Positions 1-8,980 of a stretch of 64,000 nt of DNA are shown one piece after another (position 1 is the stretch's first letter; each line of letters begins with the position of its first letter). The stretch covers positions 1-64,000 of the forward strand of contig NZ_JBNHEQ010000243.1 in NCBI RefSeq assembly GCF_050016015.1, written 5' to 3'. The position numbers and the translations under genes were made by a program. This DNA comes from Trichodesmium sp002260545. GTDB taxonomy: Bacteria > Cyanobacteriota > Cyanobacteriia > Cyanobacteriales > Microcoleaceae. The notes below the pieces were generated by a model that was not told the origin of the DNA, did not search any database, and worked only from the letters and a program-made list of their open reading frames with translations.

Positions 1-1109
1 TCAAATTTACCTTTGATGAAATATCCTTGCTGACGTGTGATTGGTTTGTGGACTTCATTGACTACTGCCGTTTTCCCTATTCCGGAAAATCCTGCTACTA
101 GCATCATTTCTGATGTGCCTTTGGCGATGCGTTCAAAAGCTGCTAGCAAGGTGGCAATTTCTGATTCTCGTCCGTAGAGTTTTTCCGGGATGAGGAAGCG
201 ATCGCTCACATCTTTCTGAGCAATTTCAAAATCTATAATTTTGCCAGTTTTTTTGAGTTGCTCTAAACAATTCTCTAAGTCATATTTCAATTCCAAAGCA
301 CTCTGATATCTGTCTTCGGCGTTTTTTGCTATCAACTTCATCACAATATCTGAAATTACTTTTGGAATTTCTCTCCTGTTCTCTGTTGTCCTAACCCTTG
401 TCGATAATGACATAGGCATTTGAGCAATATGACAATGGACCAATTCCATGGGATCGTCAGATGTAAATGGTAATTCTCCTGTTAATAATTCATAAAATGT
501 CACACCGAGAGAATAAAAATCGCTGCGGTAGTCTATCCCTCGGTTCATCCTGCCTGTTTGTTCGGGGGAAATATAAGCGAGGGTTCCTTCTAAAATATTA
601 GGACTTTTAATTTCTTGGGTTTCTTTAGGCAACAGAGAGGCAATACTAAAATCGATCAGTTTAACTTGTTTAGTTTGGGGATGAATCAGGATATTTGCGG
701 GTTTGATGTCTTTGTGAATTACACGGCTTTGGTGTAATTCACGGAGAATGTTGCTTAATTGAATAGCAATCTCCAAAAATTCGACAATTGAGAGGATCGT
801 GGTTTTAAGATATTCTTGTAAAGAAATTTCCCCGTTATCTTCCATCACTAAAATATAACCATTACCATAAGATTCTAATGATAAAGGACGAATAATACCG
901 GAAATATTGAGATTTTTGCTAATGTTATATTGGTTGCGAAATTGCAGTAATTCGTTAAAGCTGGGATATTCAGATGTCAGCATTTTCATAACTACTGCAA
1001 GTGATTCTTGCTCTCGGATAGCTCGATATACTCTAGTTCTGGAGTCTACATACACTTGAGAGCTAATTTTATATCCGGGGATTACAGGAGGAGAGCTTGG
1101 AGTGGTCAT
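1..1109 (-). CDS. Serine/threonine protein kinase with fused AAA-type ATPase (5' part; runs off the window)
   Basis: Reading leftwards from an ATG at 1107-1109 gives an uninterrupted frame to the window edge, so only the N-terminal ~369 residues are present. The kinase domain shows the catalytic loop VIHKDIKPANILI and a DFS triplet in place of DFG. It also has EGTLAYISPEQTGRMNR in the activation segment and DYRSDFYSLGVTFYELLTG in subdomain IX. After residue ~310 comes FGRE-type linker sequence (LYGRESEIATLLAAFERI) and a P-loop (GFSGIGKTAVV), ending in YFIKGKFD. This order is that of the very large cyanobacterial hybrid kinases, which continue with ATPase, GAF and often histidine-kinase domains; those later domains are inferred, not seen. 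Likely a cytoplasmic signalling protein. Divergent from bioD. Confidence 0.9.
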   Translation of the reverse strand, partial: MTTPSSPPVIPGYKISSQVYVDSRTRVYRAIREQESLAVVMKMLTSEYPSFNELLQFRNQYNISKNLNISGIIRPLSLESYGNGYILVMEDNGEISLQEYLKTTILSIVEFLEIAIQLSNILRELHQSRVIHKDIKPANILIHPQTKQVKLIDFSIASLLPKETQEIKSPNILEGTLAYISPEQTGRMNRGIDYRSDFYSLGVTFYELLTGELPFTSDDPMELVHCHIAQMPMSLSTRVRTTENRREIPKVISDIVMKLIAKNAEDRYQSALELKYDLENCLEQLKKTGKIIDFEIAQKDVSDRFLIPEKLYGRESEIATLLAAFERIAKGTSEMMLVAGFSGIGKTAVVNEVHKPITRQQGYFIKGKF

Positions 1110-1310
1110 TGATAGTTACCTCAGAGTAGAAGTTTATTTTCACCTGAAACAATAGTAGAGCAAAACTTTTGGGTTCATAAATCAGCAACGAGAAAATTAG
1201 AACTAAAATTAGGAGTAAAGCTGCTGAAACTCTTTACAAAAAAATAGTAAGTGCCTTAAGATGCAGTATTACAATCAAATAATCATAAATAAAACTCTAG
1301 GATAGACATC

Positions 1311-1994
1311 TTGAAAGAACTCTTAATTACGGCAACTGATACTGACGCGGGCAAAACAATATTAACGATTGCTCTTGCTTCCTACTGGCAAACTTACTAC
1401 AAAGACATTAAATTAGGTTTATTTAAACCTATTCAAACTGGCATTGGCGATCGCGAACTCTACACTAAACTATTTTCCCTTGACCAATCCCTTGACAAAA
1501 TCAATCCTTTATGGTACAAAACACCCGTTGCTCCTCCGGTAGCTTCAGAACGGGAAGGTCGTCTGGTAGAATTAGATCGGGTTTGGTCAACCTTTACAAC
1601 CTTGCGACAACAAAAAGATTTTGTATTAATCGAAGGTTTAGGAGGACTGGGTTCCCCTGTAACTCATGAACTCACAGTAGCAGATATAGCTAGGGATTGG
1701 CATTTACCTACAGTTTTGGTTGTACCAGTAAAATTAGGCGCCATCGCTCAAACTGTAGCAAATGTGGCGCTAGCTCGTCAAATGAAGGTTAATCTTTTAG
1801 GAATTATTCTAAACTGTGTGAAACCTTGCTCGGAACAAGAAATTGCTGACTGGACTCCAGTTGACTTGATTGAATCGTTAACTCAAGTACAAGTTTGTGG
1901 AATTATACCACATTTAGCAGATATTACTGACTTGGGTAAATTAGCCAAAGTAGCTTCTAACTTAGATTTAGAAAAATTTCTGCCCTTCTCTTAA
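1311..1994 (+). CDS. bioD: Dethiobiotin synthase
   Basis: ATP-dependent synthesis of dethiobiotin from 7,8-diaminopelargonate and CO2, the penultimate step of biotin synthesis, in the cytoplasm. The 227-residue product has the family's length. Its P-loop ATDTDAGKT is at residues 7-15, and the second conserved stretch is VLIEGLGGLGSPVT. The DTDAGKT loop is highly characteristic, so the call is strong. The start is a TTG, with AGGA about 9 bases upstream; no in-frame ATG lies close by. No other biotin gene is adjacent, so it appears to be a lone gene. A purine-rich GGGGAGTGAGGG stretch follows the stop. Confidence 0.93.
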   Translation: MKELLITATDTDAGKTILTIALASYWQTYYKDIKLGLFKPIQTGIGDRELYTKLFSLDQSLDKINPLWYKTPVAPPVASEREGRLVELDRVWSTFTTLRQQKDFVLIEGLGGLGSPVTHELTVADIARDWHLPTVLVVPVKLGAIAQTVANVALARQMKVNLLGIILNCVKPCSEQEIADWTPVDLIESLTQVQVCGIIPHLADITDLGKLAKVASNLDLEKFLPFS

Positions 1995-2188
1995 GTAGGG
2001 GAGTGAGGGAGCGGAGGAGTGGGGGAGAAGTAAAAACATAAATAATTAACACACTACTGGCTAATAATTATTAAAAACGTTATTTAGCTCATGTTAATTA
2101 CTTGGTAATTGAAGTATCACCTAAGTGTAGTATTACTTTTGGTGATTTTTATCAGAAGTCAAAAGTTCAATTCTTAATGATTAAAAAT

Positions 2189-3406
2189 ATGGTTTCAACT
2201 ATTCCCAGCTCAAATTCTGTGATCGAATCTCAACTACGCCCAGATATTAGAAAACTACAACCTTTATTAGTTGAGTGGCGACGATATCTGCATCAGAGAC
2301 CAGAATTAGGTTTCAAAGAACACCTGACAGGAAAGTTGGTCTCCGAGAAATTGCAAGAGTGGGGTATCGAACATCAAACAGGAATTGCGAAGACAGGTAT
2401 AGTCGCAACTATTAACAGCGGTAAACCCGGTCCTGTACTTGCTATTAGAGCAGATCTAGATGCACTACCAGTGCAAGAATTAAACGACGTGCCATATAGA
2501 TCCATACATGATGGTATTATGCACGCCTGTGGCCATGATGGACATACAGCGATCGCTCTTGGTACTGCCAACTATCTCGCTACTCATCGTCAAGATTTTA
2601 GTGGTATAGTCAAAATCATCTTCCAACCTGCCGAAGAAGGGCCTGGAGGCGCTCAACCAATGATTGAAGCAGGAGTTCTGAAAAATCCTGATGTAGATAC
2701 TATCATTGGTTTGCACTTGTGGAATAATCTCCCGGTTGGCACATTGGGAGTCCGTAGTGGTGCTTTAATGGCAGCTACCGAAAGATTTCATTGCACAATT
2801 TTAGGCAAAGGTGGGCATGGAGGAATGCCACATCAAACTGTAGATTCTATTGTAGTTGCAGCACAAATTGTTAATGCTTTACAAACAATAGTATCTCGGA
2901 ATATTAATCCTATAGATTCAGCAGTTGTAACTGTGGGGCAGTTGAGTGCAGGTAGAGCATTTAATGTTATTGCCGATACTGCTAGAATGAGTGGTACAGT
3001 GCGCTATTTTAGTTTGGATTATGAAAATTATTTTAGTAAACGAATTGAGGAAATAATTGCTGGAATTTGCGCAAGTTATGGAGCAAGTTATGAGTTTAAT
3101 TATAATCCTCTTTATCCTCCATTAATTAATGATTCAAAGGTTGCAGATTTAGTTAAAAGTGTTGCTGAATCAATAGTAGAAACTCCTGCTGGTGTTGTAC
3201 CAGAATGTCAAACTATGGGAGGTGAAGATATGTCATTTTTTCTACGAGAAGTACCTGGTTGTTATTTCTTTTTAGGTTCAGCAAATTCTGAAAAAGGTTT
3301 AGCTTATCCTCATCATCATCCCCGATTTGATTTTGATGAAACAGCTTTGGGAATGGGAGTAGAAATGTTTGTCCGTTGTGTAGAGAAGTTTTGTAGTCAG
3401 GGATAA
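2189..3406 (+). CDS. M20 family N-acyl-amino-acid amidohydrolase
   Basis: Zinc- or manganese-dependent amidohydrolase of peptidase family M20 (hippuricase, IAA-amino-acid hydrolase and N-acetyl-L-amino-acid hydrolase group). It removes acyl groups from amino acids; the actual substrate cannot be told. Seen: HACGHDGHTA at residues ~112-121 with the conserved Cys and His ligands, PAEEGPGGAQPM carrying the catalytic and metal Glu, GKGGHGGMPHQTVD from the dimerisation domain, and a C-terminal AYPHHHPRFDFDE with the last His ligand. The open frame extends upstream to a TTG at 2102. I prefer the ATG at 2189 (MVSTIPSS), because homologues start there and the upstream residues are not protein-like; an ATG at 2177 is also possible. 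A hairpin follows at 3443-3473. Confidence 0.9.
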   Translation: MVSTIPSSNSVIESQLRPDIRKLQPLLVEWRRYLHQRPELGFKEHLTGKLVSEKLQEWGIEHQTGIAKTGIVATINSGKPGPVLAIRADLDALPVQELNDVPYRSIHDGIMHACGHDGHTAIALGTANYLATHRQDFSGIVKIIFQPAEEGPGGAQPMIEAGVLKNPDVDTIIGLHLWNNLPVGTLGVRSGALMAATERFHCTILGKGGHGGMPHQTVDSIVVAAQIVNALQTIVSRNINPIDSAVVTVGQLSAGRAFNVIADTARMSGTVRYFSLDYENYFSKRIEEIIAGICASYGASYEFNYNPLYPPLINDSKVADLVKSVAESIVETPAGVVPECQTMGGEDMSFFLREVPGCYFFLGSANSEKGLAYPHHHPRFDFDETALGMGVEMFVRCVEKFCSQG

Positions 3407-3442
3407 TTTTTTTGCTTTTTTTGGAAAGCAAGTTTATATTTT

Positions 3443-3473
3443 AAACTGGGTTTTTTTAGTAAAAATCCAGTTT
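3443..3473 (+). terminator. Hairpin after the M20 amidohydrolase, possible terminator
   Basis: An AAACTGG arm followed by T-rich sequence pairs with an A-rich segment and CCAGTTT, giving a stem of roughly 12 pairs with one mismatch and a 5-base loop. It begins 37 bases after the stop codon. The run of T expected downstream of a rho-independent terminator is inside the stem rather than after it, so this is only a candidate. Confidence 0.4.
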
Positions 3474-3517
3474 ATATCAAATCCTGTTAAACAGCTATAG
3501 ATTGGTTAAGTCTTCAT

Positions 3518-3673
3518 TAATGGATAATGGATAATTGATAATTGATAATTACCTCTCCCTTTTAGGGAGAGGATTGACCAATAAGGAAAAGATTTATTTT
3601 TTTCCCCTATCCAAGGGGAGGCTTTAAACCTGAATTATCTAATTATTTAATTGCTTAATTATTAATTATTTCG
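3518..3673. repeat. Dispersed ATTATC / GGCTTTAAACC repeat, copy 1
   Basis: This element combines tandem TAATTGA or ATAATTG units with a GC-richer core. The core reads ACCTCTCCC..GGGAGAGGATTGACC and, further on, CCCTATCCAAGGGGAGGCTTTAAACC, then another AATTATT tract. The same order, in either orientation, recurs at 15812, 17789, 20557, 22918, 48782, 50410 and 54838. The core has two internal hairpins (CTCTCCC/GGGAGAG and CCCC/GGGG). Always intergenic here; no coding capacity. Confidence 0.75.
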
Positions 3674-4009
3674 GTAATTGAGTCAGGAGTCAGGAGTCAG
3701 GAGGAAAGAGAATTACAAAGATGAGCGTAGTTATGACGATTGGATAATTTTTTTATGTCCAATAAGTGCGGATTTGATATTATACCATTTTGAAAAAAGA
3801 ATGCTACAAAAAGTGTATATCTTATTTTAGAGCAACTAACTTGATCCAATTTTGTGCTTAAACAAAAATCCTGCTTTTTCTTATTTTCCCTATCTTCCTT
3901 ATCTTATATTTAGAGATGTAAAAAGGTAAATTAGGATATTTTTAAACTTACTAAACTTCCCTTGTAATTAAGATAATTTAGGATTAAAATATCAAGATTA
4001 TTATAGATA

Positions 4010-4102
4010 ATACCAATTTGCAAAATCCCTGCTATGGAAAAATCTATACCGGGTAATAATTTTCAGTCACTCATTTGTAAAATTATTCGATAAAATTGGT
4101 AT
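4010..4102. repeat. 93-bp MITE-like element with ATACCAATTT inverted ends
   Basis: The left end ATACCAATTT and the right end AAATTGGTAT are exact inverted repeats of 10 bp, and the interior is non-coding. The same terminal sequence bounds longer elements at 18526, 51943, 53857 and 55120, so this is one member of a mixed-length family mobilised, if at all, by a transposase encoded elsewhere. Confidence 0.65.
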
Positions 4103-4226
4103 AATACTGCTTTTTTAAAAAAGGTATTTTTATCTAAATAAAGTCTTAAGAATAATCAAAATATCCGAAATTTAGATTTATATAGTTGGTAGGTAAACTT
4201 GTAATTAAAAATAGCTCAGAATATTT

Positions 4227-4880
4227 ATGCAAAATAACATCAACCAAAGGCCAAATTATCTAAGAATATTAACAATTGCTTCTCTATCTTTATTAGGTAG
4301 CCAAATGCCAAATATTGCTAAGGCAGACCAGTGGACTCCACCAACTAACCGCACAAATGAGATATTAATTGCTCAACAACAACAAGTTTGTCAGCTTCAG
4401 TCTTCACCAGCAGATAACCGTCAAGGTGTAGATTTCCGAGATCGACCAGGTGAAGGTAAAAATATTGCCTTTTTTAACAATGGTACTCCTGTAACAGTCA
4501 TCAATAGGTCTAATGACGGAGAATGGACGCAAGTAACTGGGCCTAATAATGCTCAAGGTTGGGTATATACTCCCTATCTGCAAAATTGTAATACACGCTC
4601 TGCTTCACAACTACCTAATACAGGAAGTACGACAGGTGGAATACCTATAGGAACAATGTGCCAAGTTACAGGTTGGCCTGATTCCCCTCATATTTCAGTT
4701 CAAGATTTTCCTAATGCTCGAAGTAACCCTATGCCCTATGTTTTTCAAAAAGGTACTCAACTACAAGTTACACAGCCACCAGCAGGACAACAGTCTCAAA
4801 CAAAGTGGGTTTACGTTAGTTCTACGGCTAATCCTCAACAAGTAGGCTGGGTATGGAAGCCTTATATTCAATGTAATTAA
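4227..4880 (+). CDS. Exported protein with two bacterial SH3-like domains
   Basis: 217 residues. The N-terminus has a signal peptide: a hydrophobic core LRILTIASLSLLGS, then a likely cleavage after IAKA (about residue 33). The mature part has two SH3-type repeats. The first covers about residues 50-120 (VDFRDRPGEGKNIAFF, then GWVYTPYLQNC). The second covers about 140-217 (MCQVTGWPDSPHISVQDFPN, then VGWVWKPYIQCN). Each repeat ends in a GWV.[TK]PY[LI]Q.C motif, and paired Cys residues suggest disulfides outside the cytoplasm. Bacterial SH3 domains usually bind cell-wall peptides; binding here is inference. No catalytic domain is attached and no operon partner is seen. Confidence 0.8.
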   Translation: MQNNINQRPNYLRILTIASLSLLGSQMPNIAKADQWTPPTNRTNEILIAQQQQVCQLQSSPADNRQGVDFRDRPGEGKNIAFFNNGTPVTVINRSNDGEWTQVTGPNNAQGWVYTPYLQNCNTRSASQLPNTGSTTGGIPIGTMCQVTGWPDSPHISVQDFPNARSNPMPYVFQKGTQLQVTQPPAGQQSQTKWVYVSSTANPQQVGWVWKPYIQCN

Positions 4881-5350
4881 TTGAAAGGAGTCAGGAGTCG
4901 GAATAGAAAAATTGTGAAGATTCTTTTTGATCTTCTACAATTTCTAAGTTTGTTGGGTAGTAGACTGAAACATCTAAACCAATTCACTTTAAAGATGTCA
5001 CAAATAGTTTTAAACTTTAGGTAGTCCTGTATATAGCAATCCTATTTTATTTGTGGTAAAAATCTTACTGCTTTTTAGGGAACACTTAACTGGGAACAGG
5101 GAACAGGTGAGAGTTTCAACTTTTTTATTTACTTTTTAATTACCCGCAACCTATTTAGGATTGTTATATGTAGTGATTTATTGTGGAGGCAGTTCCAGAA
5201 GGCAACAGGCAACAGGCACTATTGCTACAAGAAATATATCTAATTAGAGGAATAGTATTTGCTTGCCCACTTAATTTTTTAAAGAATATCACTACTTGTA
5301 CACCACTAGCCAAACTTTATTAAACATTACAAAAAAAAACATCATCAAAT
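4881..5350. other. Gene-free stretch with a MITE-like element
   Basis: No gene is seen in these 470 bases. The stretch holds a short copy of the CACTTTAAAGATGTCACAAATA repeat near 4984 (quoted in part; also at 18534), the inverted-end element at 5031-5169, and AACAGG direct repeats (GGGAACAGGGAACAGG near 5095 and GGCAACAGGCAACAGG near 5201). The LysR gene that follows has no obvious Shine-Dalgarno sequence; the 20 bases before it are A-rich. Confidence 0.6.
5031..5169. repeat. 139-bp MITE-like element, ends ATATAGCAATCCTA / TAGGATTGTTATAT
   Basis: The terminal inverted repeats match at 13 of 14 positions, followed inwards by TTTTATTTG and CAACCTATT, which pair weakly. A second member with related ends (ATAGCAATC ... 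GATTGCTAT) is at 56150-56271. Interior non-coding. Confidence 0.6.
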
Positions 5351-6328
5351 ATGCGCCTGGAGCAGTTGCAAGCCTTTTTATGGGTTGCAGAAACGGGTAG
5401 CTTTCAAGAAGCAGCGCGAAAATGTAACGTCACCCAATCAACAGTCAGTCGGCAAATACAAGCCTTAGAAACAGAAGTCGGTGCTGCCCTATTCCACCGT
5501 AGCAACCAAGCTAAACTAACTCTAGTAGGAGAATGTTTGTGGCCTTATGCTCGGAAAATTTGTCAAGCTTGGGAAAATGCTAGTCAAGAAATAGCAGAAA
5601 TGCTCGCCGGAAAACAGCAAGAGTTATGTGTCGCAGCTATTCACTCTGTCTGTGCTGCCTATCTCCCTCCAGTTTTGCAAAGATTTTGTCGCCACTATCC
5701 AGAAGTAAAATTACGGGTAACTGCCCTAGGAAGCGATCGCACCCTGAAAGTTCTCAAAGACGGTTTAGTAGATATCGCCATTGTAATGAATAACCGTTTA
5801 TTCACCACCAGTCCAGAAATGGTAATGGATGTTCTCTACACCGAAGCTATAGAAGTATTAATGGCAGCAAACCATCCCCTCACCGAATACGAACAAATAC
5901 CCTGGGCGGAACTTATTTACTACCCTCAAGTTGTCTTCAAAGATGGGTATGGAATGCAGAGATTAGTCAAAGAACAATTTGAGCGACTAGGAGCAAAACT
6001 TAATGCTGCATTAGAGTTAAATACCCTGGATGCTTTCCGAGGAGTAGTACGACAAGGAAATTTAATTGCTCTACTTCCACATTCAGCTTTAATAGATGCC
6101 AGACTTGACCCTACTCTAGCTATTAGAAGTATAGATACGACTTTGACCAATTCTAAGGTATCTTCAAGAAAAGATTCTGTTTGGAGTCGTGAAGTGGTAG
6201 TAGTAACAACTAGCGATCGGATAGAAATTCCGCCAATAAAATATTTTTGGCAGTTAGTTAAAGAATTGATTCCTGGAGGAGTCAGGAAAGTTAAAAGTCA
6301 AAAGTCAAAAGTTAAAAATAATCTCTGA
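5351..6328 (+). CDS. LysR-family transcriptional regulator
   Basis: DNA-binding regulator of 325 residues. The N-terminal winged HTH is clear: LQAFLWVAETGSFQEAARK, then VTQSTVSRQIQALE (residues 5-43), followed by the usual linker helix. A substrate-binding fold spans residues ~90-300. The effector is unknown. It resembles the cyanobacterial LysR proteins found near trpD-like genes, and a trpD-family gene does follow at 7622, but an IS element now separates the two. The last ~15 residues (VRKVKSQKSKVKNNL) are encoded by an AGTCAAAAGTC intergenic repeat, so the tail looks like a recent read-through of repeat DNA rather than conserved protein. Confidence 0.88.
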   Translation: MRLEQLQAFLWVAETGSFQEAARKCNVTQSTVSRQIQALETEVGAALFHRSNQAKLTLVGECLWPYARKICQAWENASQEIAEMLAGKQQELCVAAIHSVCAAYLPPVLQRFCRHYPEVKLRVTALGSDRTLKVLKDGLVDIAIVMNNRLFTTSPEMVMDVLYTEAIEVLMAANHPLTEYEQIPWAELIYYPQVVFKDGYGMQRLVKEQFERLGAKLNAALELNTLDAFRGVVRQGNLIALLPHSALIDARLDPTLAIRSIDTTLTNSKVSSRKDSVWSREVVVVTTSDRIEIPPIKYFWQLVKELIPGGVRKVKSQKSKVKNNL

Positions 6329-6446
6329 TATCCTTAACTATATTTAGAACTACCAACTAATTAACCGGAGAGCATTGACTTAATCAAAGAAAAACGATAT
6401 AATACGTCAAAAGGCATACTTTTAGACAGGTTGCACTCACCCATAT

Positions 6447-7529
6447 ATGAAATCCATTAGAACAAAGCTGAAACTTAATAATAAGCAGAAAACTCTGATG
6501 GCTCAACACGCTGGCTATTCACGCTGGTGTTACAACTGGGGTTTAAGTTTATGGAATGCTGCATATATTGATGGTTATAAGCCCAATGTCCGTAAGCTTA
6601 GAGAGGTTTTTACCAACCACACAAAACCACTTTATCCTTGGATGAAGAACTTGTCGTCTAGAGTTTATCAGTACGCTTTCATCAACTTGGGTGAAGCATT
6701 TAAGAGGTTTTTTCAAGGGTTAGGTAAACATCCAAAATTTAAGAAGAAAAGTAAGTCTGATTCTTTTACAATAGATAATTGTGGAAAACCAATAGAACTT
6801 AATGGTTGGAATCATAAATTACCTTTTATTGGTATTGTAGAAACTTATGAGTTGATTGAGGCAACTACTCAAAAAATAACTATTAGTAAACACTCAGGTG
6901 ATTGGTACTTAAGTTGCAGCTATGAATTTCATCCTCACGACACCCCCAAAAAAACTGATGTGATAGGTGTAGATTTAGGTGTAAAAACCTTAGCTACTTT
7001 AAGTGATGGGAAAGTTTTTGTTGGCACTAAATCTTACAAGAAGTTTGAAAACAAGCTCTCTAAGTTACAATATCTTAACCGCAATAAAATTATTGGTTCG
7101 GCTAACTGGAAAAAAGCACAGCTCAAAATAGCTAGGCTACACACCAAAGTAGCTAACATCCGCAAGGACGAACTTCATAAATTGACAACATATCTAGCTA
7201 AAAACCACAGTGTTGTTGCCATAGAAGATTTGAATGTCAGCGGTATGTTAGCTAACCATAAACTAGCTAAATCAATTGCAGACCAAGGATTTTATGAATT
7301 TCGTAGACAATTAGAATATAAAACTCAGTGGTATGGTTCTGAGCTGGTAGCTATTGATAGATTTTTCCCATCATCAAAAACTTGCTCCTACTGCGGTCAT
7401 GTTCAAGATATGCCGTTAAATCTAAGAACTTATGACTGCCCTGACTGTGGCTTGTCAATAGATAGAGATTTAAACGCCAGTATCAATTTGAGAGATGCGG
7501 TCGGCTTGACCGTGAATGCTTGTGGATGA
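6447..7529 (+). CDS. tnpB: TnpB, RNA-guided nuclease of an IS605-group element
   Basis: 360 residues. All catalytic RuvC parts are present: D176 in GVDLGVKTLATLSDG, E260 in VVAIEDLNVSGM and D341 in SIDRDLNASINLRDAVG. The zinc ribbon ligands are C313, C316, C331 and C334 (TCSYCGH and CPDCG). TnpB proteins are known to cut DNA guided by an RNA transcribed from the 3' end of the element, promoting retention of the IS. No TnpA is encoded nearby, so movement would need one in trans. It appears functional, unlike the two other tnpB copies in the window. Start ATG with upstream GCACTCACCC and no clear ribosome binding site. Confidence 0.92.
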   Translation: MKSIRTKLKLNNKQKTLMAQHAGYSRWCYNWGLSLWNAAYIDGYKPNVRKLREVFTNHTKPLYPWMKNLSSRVYQYAFINLGEAFKRFFQGLGKHPKFKKKSKSDSFTIDNCGKPIELNGWNHKLPFIGIVETYELIEATTQKITISKHSGDWYLSCSYEFHPHDTPKKTDVIGVDLGVKTLATLSDGKVFVGTKSYKKFENKLSKLQYLNRNKIIGSANWKKAQLKIARLHTKVANIRKDELHKLTTYLAKNHSVVAIEDLNVSGMLANHKLAKSIADQGFYEFRRQLEYKTQWYGSELVAIDRFFPSSKTCSYCGHVQDMPLNLRTYDCPDCGLSIDRDLNASINLRDAVGLTVNACG

Positions 7530-7613
7530 GTCACCGCCGACGGCCTCAGTTGAAGCAGGAAGTAAACAGTAAAACGTCATAATGTGACATTTTATATCGG
7601 TTTTATGAAGCAG
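7480..7613 (+). ncRNA. Probable omega RNA (TnpB guide RNA) region
   Basis: The 3' end of tnpB and about 85 bases beyond it are conserved with the decayed copy (about 14730-14862), including non-coding sequence and compensating GC-rich segments (GCGGTCGGCTTGACCG, then CGCCGACGG). By analogy with characterised IS605-group elements, this is where the guide RNA scaffold lies, with the guide read from the flanking DNA past the right end. If so, the guide here would be the first bases of the trpD-like gene. The location is inference from family knowledge; the conservation is seen. Confidence 0.5.
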
Positions 7614-7621
7614 ATAAACAA

Positions 7622-8674
7622 ATGAGCGATCGCTTTCGAGAATTACTGAAAACTATTGGCAGTGGTACCCAAACAGGGAAAAATTTAACTCGCCAAGAAG
7701 CAGCAGCAGCAATGCGGATGATGTTATTAGGGGAAGCAACACCTGCCCAAATAGGTGCTTTCTTTATTGCTCACCGCATTAAACGCCCCACTGGTGAGGA
7801 GTTAGCGGGAATGTTAGATGCTTATCAGGAATTGGGGCCAAAACTCCAAGTTCAACCATCTATGAGTATAGTAACAGTTTTAGGTTGTCCTTATGATGGG
7901 CGATCGCGTACTGCACCTGTCACCCCACTCACAGCTTTAATTTTGGCAACAGCGGGAGTGTTTGTTGTGATGCACGGTGGAGCGCGGATGCCGACAAAAG
8001 AGGGAATACCTTTTATTGAGATTTGGCAAGGGTTGGGGGTTGAATGGGGAAAATTATCGTTGATGCAGGTGCAACAGGTATTTGAGCGGACTGGTTTAGG
8101 GTTTGTTTATTTACCAGAACATTTTCCCCAAGCAGATGCTTTAGTAGAATACCGTCGAGATATTGGTAAAAGACCTCCTCTAGCAACGATGGAATTAATT
8201 TGGGTACCGTTTGTGGGAGAAGTTCATTTAGCTGGGGGATATGTTCACCCTCCCACAGAAGGTATGTTTCGTGAAGCTTTTAAATTACAGGGTTTTAGGA
8301 ATTATACAACGGTGAAGGGGTTAGAGGGAAGTTGCGACTTGCCACGCGATCGAACCTCTATTATTGGGGTGTCGATACCATCTGGGGATAATGTCACTTT
8401 TGAACGTTTGTTGTTACATCCGAGTGACTATAGTTGTGGCGGGAAGGAAGTTGCATTGGGTTCAACTGCGGAGTTAGTCGAGGAAATGCAGGGAGTTTTG
8501 CAGGGTAAAGCGAGTGAGTTAATGTCAGCAGCTATTTGGAATGGCGGTTTTTATTTGTGGCGTTGTGGAATTTGTTCTAATATTAATGAAGGTTTGGGGA
8601 AAGCGGAGAGTTTATTAAGCAGTGGTGAAGTTGGGGATAAGTTGAGAGAAATTAGGGAAAAAATTGGGATGTAA
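7622..8674 (+). CDS. Anthranilate phosphoribosyltransferase family protein (TrpD2-like)
   Basis: 350 residues of the nucleoside phosphorylase/phosphoribosyltransferase class III fold. The N-terminal helical domain (LTRQEAAAAMRMMLLGEATPAQIGAFFIAHRIKRPTGEE, quoted in parts) is typical. The phosphoribosyl-pyrophosphate loop of true TrpD (GTGGD) is replaced by GCPYDGRSRTAP, and VMHGGARMPTKEG stands where VKHGNR is expected. These changes place it in the TrpD-like group widespread in cyanobacteria whose substrate is not established; it should not be taken as the tryptophan enzyme. Start ATGAGCGATCGC contains a HIP1 site. The IS right end lies 8 bases upstream, so its native 5' region has been replaced. 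Confidence 0.82.
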   Translation: MSDRFRELLKTIGSGTQTGKNLTRQEAAAAMRMMLLGEATPAQIGAFFIAHRIKRPTGEELAGMLDAYQELGPKLQVQPSMSIVTVLGCPYDGRSRTAPVTPLTALILATAGVFVVMHGGARMPTKEGIPFIEIWQGLGVEWGKLSLMQVQQVFERTGLGFVYLPEHFPQADALVEYRRDIGKRPPLATMELIWVPFVGEVHLAGGYVHPPTEGMFREAFKLQGFRNYTTVKGLEGSCDLPRDRTSIIGVSIPSGDNVTFERLLLHPSDYSCGGKEVALGSTAELVEEMQGVLQGKASELMSAAIWNGGFYLWRCGICSNINEGLGKAESLLSSGEVGDKLREIREKIGM

Positions 8675-8980
8675 ATTTAGTAGGGTGCATTAGAGAAACG
8701 TAACGCACCGGAATTGATTATTTATTTGGAAAAATCTGTTTGATAATAAAAAGTATAGCTTGCTTTAGTTGAATTTTTTATTGGGAGTTTTAAGACAAAT
8801 ATTTCTCTGATTTTTATCATATATTTCCAAGTTTGACAAATATTGATATACTCAAAGTCTACGAGTATAAATCATGGTTAAGCTAAGTAAATCTGAAGTG
8901 TAGTAAACCGTAATTTTACTGGCAATCATAAAAAATTTGTCATCTTTTACCAGGTAACATTTTCCAACTAGACATTTAAC
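8675..8980. other. Gene-free stretch before the DUF262 gene
   Basis: 306 bases, AT-rich. A short GTAGGGTGCATTAGAGAAACGTAACGCACC hairpin (described in part: GGTGC near 8685 and GCACC near 8707 pair) follows the trpD-like gene and could terminate it. Nothing else is recognised. Confidence 0.45.

Larger units (their letters stand above)
3407..4226. other. Gene-free stretch made of small repeats
   Basis: 820 bases with no supportable gene. It holds the hairpin at 3443-3473, a copy of the ATTATC/TTTAAAGCC repeat (3518-3673), three GAGTCAG heptamers near 3680, a TATACCATTTTGAAAAAAGAATGCTAC repeat end near 3780 (quoted in part; shared with 17685 and 55120), and a 93-bp element with 10-bp inverted ends at 4010-4102. 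No sigma-70 promoter for the next gene stands out. Confidence 0.7.
6360..7613 (+). mobile_element. IS200/IS605-group element carrying only tnpB (IS1341 type)
   Basis: An intact tnpB without tnpA. The right boundary is set by comparison with the decayed copy ending near 14860: both share GGAAGTAAACA, then TTTTATATCGGTTTTAT and AAGCAG, and diverge afterwards, placing the end at about 7613. The left boundary is approximate, because the second copy has lost its 5' half. The element sits between the LysR gene and the trpD-like gene, and ends 8 bases before the latter's ATG. Confidence 0.75.

Noticed and set aside
7622..8674. True tryptophan-pathway TrpD
   Set aside because: The GTGGD and HGNR motifs needed for PRPP and anthranilate are replaced, so the gene was named only as a family member.
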